Assembly: GCF_004006395.2 (NCBI RefSeq)
Contig: NZ_CP029758.2
Coordinates: 1,674,001-1,738,000 of the forward strand
Direction of reading: 5' to 3'
Source of the DNA: Clostridium sp. AWRP
GTDB taxonomy: Bacteria > Bacillota > Clostridia > Clostridiales > Clostridiaceae
Length of the DNA stretch: 64,000 nt
Under the pieces are notes generated by a model. That model searched no databases. It was not told the DNA's origin and worked only from the letters and a program-made list of their open reading frames with translations. The position numbers and the translations under genes are program-made. Of the stretch, positions 60,240 through 64,000 are shown piece by piece (within the stretch, counting starts at the first letter, position 1; each line of letters opens with the position of its first letter).

Positions 60240-60386
60240 TTATCCGATTGCTACCATTGCTAATACCCCTATATTCCATCAAGGTGGGGGATAAGCACTG
60301 TTACGCATCTGGATAAGTGATTCTAATGTTCAGCTGGAGAAAAGCCATCCTTATAAGCAAACTCCATCTGAACCTAAGAATTACTT
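60240..60386 (+). repeat. Two-hairpin dispersed element, copy 3 (most complete)
   Basis: Hairpin 1 has TTATCC (60240) closing with GGATAA (60311-60316), then TGCT/AGCA and CCCC/GGGG inside. Hairpin 2 has AAGTGATTCT (60315-60324) closing with AGAATTACTT (60377-60386), then GTTCAG/CTGAAC and TGGAG/CTCCA. Box order equals the other two copies while the tips vary. The rest of 60053-60470 is a terminator and the leader of the next gene. Confidence 0.72.
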
Positions 60387-60470
60387 TATATTAAAATATA
60401 AAGCCAATAATGTTTTAATATCAATAAATTGAGCGGAATTGTAGAATTATATTACAGATGGGGGTATAGT

Positions 60471-62648
60471 ATGCTTGTATCAATAAGAAAAAAAATCTAC
60501 TCAATTTTTAATAAAAATAATGAACTGTGGAAATACGAAAGTATAAGAATATGTTTAATATTTTTAGGGATTAGTTTACCTTGGGTTTACTTTTCTGATA
60601 GAATTGCAATTAAATTTGCTAGTGATGATAATATGTTTTTAGCTATAAATGTATATAAGGGATGTCTATATGTTGTTATAACTACATTTGTTTTATATTT
60701 ATTAATAAGCAATCTTTTAAAAAAGGTTGATCTTGTGGAAAAAAAACTTAATGAAAGCTATAAAGAAATATCATTAGTTAATGAAGAACTTAAAACATAT
60801 GTAAAAAAATTGATTGATTCCAAGAAAAAATTAAGACTTCAATGTGATGAAATCATTAAGAATGAAAAGAAATTAAGTAAAAGTGAAGAAAAAAACAAGG
60901 CTATTATTAAGGCATTACCCGATGCATTATTTGTCGTTAATGATAAAGGGTATTTGATAGATTGTATGTCAAGTGAAGAAAAATATGTGCTCATGCCCAA
61001 AAAAGGTTTTATAGGAAAGAATATTTTAGAAATTTTTCCTAAAGGTATGTCAGAAAAACTCTATGAAAAAATGCAGGTAGTGCTTAAAGAAGGAATATTG
61101 GATAGCTTTGAATATAAGGTGTGGATTCGTAATAAGGAATATTATTTTGAAATTAGAATAGTAAAAAATAATGAGAAAGAAATACTTGCCATATCGAGAA
61201 ATGTTACTGATGAAAGACAAAACGAAATGGAATTGAAATTAAGTGAAGCCACTTTTAGAAACCTCTTTGAAAACTCATCGGATGCTATATTTATAATTTC
61301 AGATGACAATATAGTTGATTGTAATATAGCTATGGTTAAAGCATTAGGATATGATTCAAAAACATTTATACTAGGTAAGAATCCACTTGAGTTTTATCCT
61401 GAAAAACAGCCAAATGGAGAAATAACCAGAGAAAAAGTTATTAGAATGCGTAAAAGTACTATAGAAAATGGAAAATGTAAATTTGAATGGTGGTATAAAA
61501 AAGCCGATGGAAATGTATTACCAGTAGAGGTTATGTTAACGACTATTTTTCTTAATGGAAAGAAAGTTTTTCATTCACTATGGAGGGATATTAGAGATAG
61601 AAAGGAAATGCAACTTAAATTGGAATATTTGAGTTACCATGATCAATTAACAGGTTTGTATAATAGAAGATTTTTTGAAACAGAATTAAATAGACTAGAT
61701 GTAGAAAAAAGTTTACCACTTACAATTGTTATGGGAGATGTAAATGGTTTAAAACTTGTGAATGATTCTCTTGGTCATATTATGGGAGACAAACTCCTTA
61801 AAAAGGTGGCAGAAGTCATAAAAAAGGGATGTCGAAAGGAGGACATTGCTGCTAGATGGGGAGGAGATGAATTTGTAATCTTATTACCTAAAACAGATGC
61901 TTTTCAAACAGAACAAGTTCTTAAACGTATTAAATCCATAGCAGCAAAAGAAAAGATAGGCGCCATTGATATATCTATTTCCTTTGGATACGAAACTAAG
62001 AAGAGTAGAAAAGTAAAAATTCAAGAAACTTTCAAAAAAGCTGAAGATTACATGTACAAAAGAAAGCTTTTTGAAGGGCCAAATATGATAGGGAAAACTA
62101 TAAGTGCTATAATTACTGCACTTCATGAAAAAAATAAAAGAGAAGAAGAACATTCTCATAGAGTTTCACTATTATGCAAAGATATGGGTGAGGCTCTCGG
62201 TCTACTTGAACATGAAATTAGGGAATTAAAAACTGTTGGATTGCTTCATGACATAGGAAAAGTAGCTATAGAGGAAAATATACTCAATAAGCCTGGAAAA
62301 CTTACAGAAGAAGAATGGCAGGAAATAAAAAGACATCCAGAAATAGGATATAGAATACTTAATACAGTAGATGATATGTCAGAAATGGCAGACTATGTAT
62401 TGGCTCATCATGAGAGGTGGGATGGAAATGGATATCCAAAGGGTTTAAGGGAAAAAGAAATACCACTTCAATCGAGAATTATAGCTATAGCAGATTCTTA
62501 TGATGCTATGACCAGTAAAAGAAGTTATCGAAGTGCTTTGTCAGAAGAAGTTGCTATAGGGGAACTAAAACTTAATGCAGGCACTCAGTTTGATCCAGAA
62601 CTTATAGATGTATTTATTAACAAGGTATTAGATAAACTGCATTGTTAA
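60471..62648 (+). CDS. PAS-GGDEF-HD-GYP cyclic-di-GMP signalling protein
   Basis: A 725-residue membrane protein. Two helices (about 20-80) lead into a coiled coil, two PAS domains (about 140-260 and 265-385), a GGDEF diguanylate cyclase domain (about 390-550) and an HD-GYP phosphodiesterase domain (about 555-720). The cyclase site RWGGDEFVILL is intact and an RKED inhibitory site lies five residues before GGDEF. The phosphodiesterase has HDIGK and HHERWDGNGYPKGL. Both making and breaking of c-di-GMP are possible. ATG 60471 follows GGGGG. It is monocistronic. Confidence 0.94.
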   Translation: MLVSIRKKIYSIFNKNNELWKYESIRICLIFLGISLPWVYFSDRIAIKFASDDNMFLAINVYKGCLYVVITTFVLYLLISNLLKKVDLVEKKLNESYKEISLVNEELKTYVKKLIDSKKKLRLQCDEIIKNEKKLSKSEEKNKAIIKALPDALFVVNDKGYLIDCMSSEEKYVLMPKKGFIGKNILEIFPKGMSEKLYEKMQVVLKEGILDSFEYKVWIRNKEYYFEIRIVKNNEKEILAISRNVTDERQNEMELKLSEATFRNLFENSSDAIFIISDDNIVDCNIAMVKALGYDSKTFILGKNPLEFYPEKQPNGEITREKVIRMRKSTIENGKCKFEWWYKKADGNVLPVEVMLTTIFLNGKKVFHSLWRDIRDRKEMQLKLEYLSYHDQLTGLYNRRFFETELNRLDVEKSLPLTIVMGDVNGLKLVNDSLGHIMGDKLLKKVAEVIKKGCRKEDIAARWGGDEFVILLPKTDAFQTEQVLKRIKSIAAKEKIGAIDISISFGYETKKSRKVKIQETFKKAEDYMYKRKLFEGPNMIGKTISAIITALHEKNKREEEHSHRVSLLCKDMGEALGLLEHEIRELKTVGLLHDIGKVAIEENILNKPGKLTEEEWQEIKRHPEIGYRILNTVDDMSEMADYVLAHHERWDGNGYPKGLREKEIPLQSRIIAIADSYDAMTSKRSYRSALSEEVAIGELKLNAGTQFDPELIDVFINKVLDKLHC

Positions 62649-62701
62649 AAGGGATAACACTAGTAATAAATTAAAAATGATTTGCAAAAGAAGGTATGGC
62701 A

Positions 62702-63547
62702 ATGAAAAAGGTTGTAATTTGGGGTGTAGGACAAGGTGGACAAATGATGAGAAATCTTTTAAGTCCAGATATGAAAGTTGTGGCATATTGTGACAATAAT
62801 AAGAAAATGCAAGGTACTAAGATTGACAGTATACCTGTTGTTAATGAGCAGCAGCTTTTGGGTATAGAACCAGACTATGTTTATGTAGCAATTTTAAACA
62901 AAGATGCCTGCAGGGAAGTAAAATTACAAATTGAAGCGTTAGGAATCAAATGCAATATTATTAGTATTACTGAATATCGTCAGCAGTTAGATATTCGTCT
63001 TGCAATCTTAAAGTTGATTGCTAGAGAAGTGGAGCGGGGAGATATTCGAGGAGATGTAGCAGAATTAGGAGTATATCAAGGAAAATTTGCAGCTGCAATA
63101 AACGCTTTATTTCCAAAGAGAAATATATATTTATTTGATACTTTTGAGGGATTTGACGGGCGTGATATAGAAATTGAAAAGAAAAATGAATTTTCCCGCA
63201 GTGAAATTGGAAAATTTAATGATACTAGTATTGATATGGTATCCAGTAGGCTTCCTTATAGAGAACAGGCTATATTTAAGAATGGATACTTCCCTGATAC
63301 TGCATATGGAATAGACGTAAATTTTGCAGTGGTTAGTTTAGATGCAGATTTGTACCAGCCAATATATGAAGGATTAAAGTTTTTTTATCCCCGTATGAGT
63401 GTAGGAGGATATATGATTATACATGACTATAATAACACTCAATTTTCTGGAGTAAGGAAGGCAGTACAACAGTTTTGCAGGGAAGAAAATGTCTTTGTAG
63501 TTCCAATATGCGATTTACATGGAACTGCTGTAATAGTTAAACAGTAG
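62702..63547 (+). CDS. TylF/MycF-like methyltransferase with N-terminal nucleotide-binding domain
   Basis: A 281-residue protein. Residues 1-90 have a Rossmann start (KVVIWGVGQGGQMMRNLL) and a CDNN motif like those of sugar-modifying PglD-N-type domains. Residues about 100-280 resemble TylF-type methyltransferases (GDVAELGVYQGKFAAAINAL, LFDTFEGFDGRD, SLDADLYQPIYEGLKFFYPR, GGYMIIHDYN). A sugar or polysaccharide O-methylation role is plausible but the substrate is unknown. ATG 62702 is 7 bases after AAGAAGG; an ATG at 62696 is too close. Confidence 0.85.
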   Translation: MKKVVIWGVGQGGQMMRNLLSPDMKVVAYCDNNKKMQGTKIDSIPVVNEQQLLGIEPDYVYVAILNKDACREVKLQIEALGIKCNIISITEYRQQLDIRLAILKLIAREVERGDIRGDVAELGVYQGKFAAAINALFPKRNIYLFDTFEGFDGRDIEIEKKNEFSRSEIGKFNDTSIDMVSSRLPYREQAIFKNGYFPDTAYGIDVNFAVVSLDADLYQPIYEGLKFFYPRMSVGGYMIIHDYNNTQFSGVRKAVQQFCREENVFVVPICDLHGTAVIVKQ

Positions 63548-63565
63548 ATATACACAAACTTTATT

Positions 63566-63600
63566 GGGTATAGATTTGGTTTTTACACAAATCTATACCC
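63566..63600. terminator. Bidirectional terminator
   Basis: Perfect 13-bp arms GGGTATAGATTTG (63566-63578) and CAAATCTATACCC (63588-63600) between two convergent genes. Confidence 0.85.
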
Positions 63601-63608
63601 ATTCACAT

Positions 63609-64000
63609 CTAATATGCAAAATTTCCATTTATAAATACGGGAATTTCTTTTCCGTCTTCTGTAACTCCGGTTATATCTAAATCCTCCGTTCCAACCATAA
63701 AGTCAACATGCTCTAGAGAAGAATTTATACCTGCATTTTTTAAATCTTCTTTACTCATATTTTCACTATCTTCTAAACAGGTAGGGTAACCTTCACCTAT
63801 AGCTAAATGGCAGGATGCATTCTCATCAAAAAGTGTGTTGTAAAATAGTATATTGGAATTGGAAATAGGGGAATTAAAAGGTACTAATGCAACTTCGCCT
63901 AGGTAATGAGAACCTTCATCTGTTTCAATAAGATTTTTTAGTGTTTCATAACCTTTTTCACAGGTAAAGCTTATAATTTTGCCATCCTTAAAGGTTAAAG
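63609..64000 (-). CDS. M29 family aminopeptidase, C-terminal part (cut by window edge)
   Basis: The last 129 or so codons of a minus-strand gene that continues beyond 64000. The piece reads SHYLGEVALVPFNSPISNSN, LFYNTLFDENASCHLAIGEG, LEHVDFMVGTEDLDITGVTE and ends VFINGNFAY. These are the C-terminal signatures of the thermophilic M29 (AmpS/PepS) metallo-aminopeptidases; HYLGEVA and the His and Asp in HVDFM supply metal ligands. It is cytoplasmic and presumably takes part in peptide turnover. Confidence 0.92.
   Translation of the reverse strand, partial: LTFKDGKIISFTCEKGYETLKNLIETDEGSHYLGEVALVPFNSPISNSNILFYNTLFDENASCHLAIGEGYPTCLEDSENMSKEDLKNAGINSSLEHVDFMVGTEDLDITGVTEDGKEIPVFINGNFAY

Overview
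The window looks like chromosome from a low-GC anaerobic Firmicute of the genus Clostridium or a close relative. The DNA is strongly AT-rich, ribosome sites are near-perfect AGGAGG types, TTG and GTG starts are common, and the gene families are clostridial: an ECF sigma factor with a DUF4367-type anti-sigma, C_GCAxxG_C_C proteins, WYL regulators and M16C peptidases. An acetogenic or solvent-forming Clostridium is a reasonable guess but is not proven here. I saw no rRNA, tRNA, CRISPR array or transposase gene. Both edges cut genes: an McrB-like ATPase on the left and an M29 aminopeptidase on the right.

Layout. 1-5.9 kb: end of an McrB-like gene, a MarR-controlled heterodimeric ABC exporter, and a GntR/FadR regulator beside a decayed MFS transporter. 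6.5-14.7 kb: a pair of unknown genes, a WYL regulator with a zinc-ribbon/effector-binding protein, a MATE exporter, an AraC regulator with a large C-terminal domain, and a nitroreductase. 15-19.2 kb (minus strand): a MarR-HlyD-ABC2-ABC2 efflux operon with an operator array. 19.4-23.3 kb: mtnK-mtnA-aldolase-deoR, a methylthioribose/5-deoxyribose disposal operon. 23.6-26.5 kb: an SMR-MarR efflux pair, a TipA-like MerR regulator and an S8 peptidase. 26.7-32.2 kb: a molybdopterin oxidoreductase, then LysR, lactate racemase larA, a lactate/glycerol-type aquaporin, and the relic of larB.

33.2-47.3 kb is an arsenic/thiol-stress island. It holds a MarR with arsM, an arsN1-like acetyltransferase and two C_GCAxxG_C_C proteins; arsR-arsC-(arsA relic)-acr3; and a second ArsR with a mini-thioredoxin, an ArsP-like permease and an MFS pump. 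A minus-strand operon of unknown function follows: an HdrA-like domain, a ferredoxin, a DGC zinc-binding domain fused to a lipoyl (GcvH-like) domain, two more DGC proteins and a small protein. Divergent from it are a cysteine-desulfurase-like enzyme and an Fe-S protein, and then a third ArsR. An almost identical 22-bp operator lies before the ArsR/thioredoxin/permease operon and before the DGC-lipoyl operon. This is my best candidate for an undescribed system: an ArsR-controlled, lipoate- and persulfide-type redox or metalloid-handling module.

47.6-60 kb is a cell-envelope block. It has two secreted M16C metallopeptidases, a secreted serpin with an N-terminal Ig-like domain, an ECF sigma/anti-sigma pair, a VanY-type D,D-carboxypeptidase and an L,D-transpeptidase. 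Matching ECF-type promoters (TGAACC, 16 bp, TGTC-like) precede both M16 genes. The right end carries a PAS-GGDEF-HD-GYP c-di-GMP protein and a TylF-like methyltransferase.

Non-coding structure is rich. There is a dispersed two-hairpin element in three copies (15.1, 58.1 and 60.2 kb), a 183-bp long imperfect palindrome (14.7 kb), a 170-bp MITE-like element with 13-bp terminal inverted repeats (52.4 kb), and several gene relics (MFS, larB, arsA, arsR, DUF4177-like) that record gene loss.
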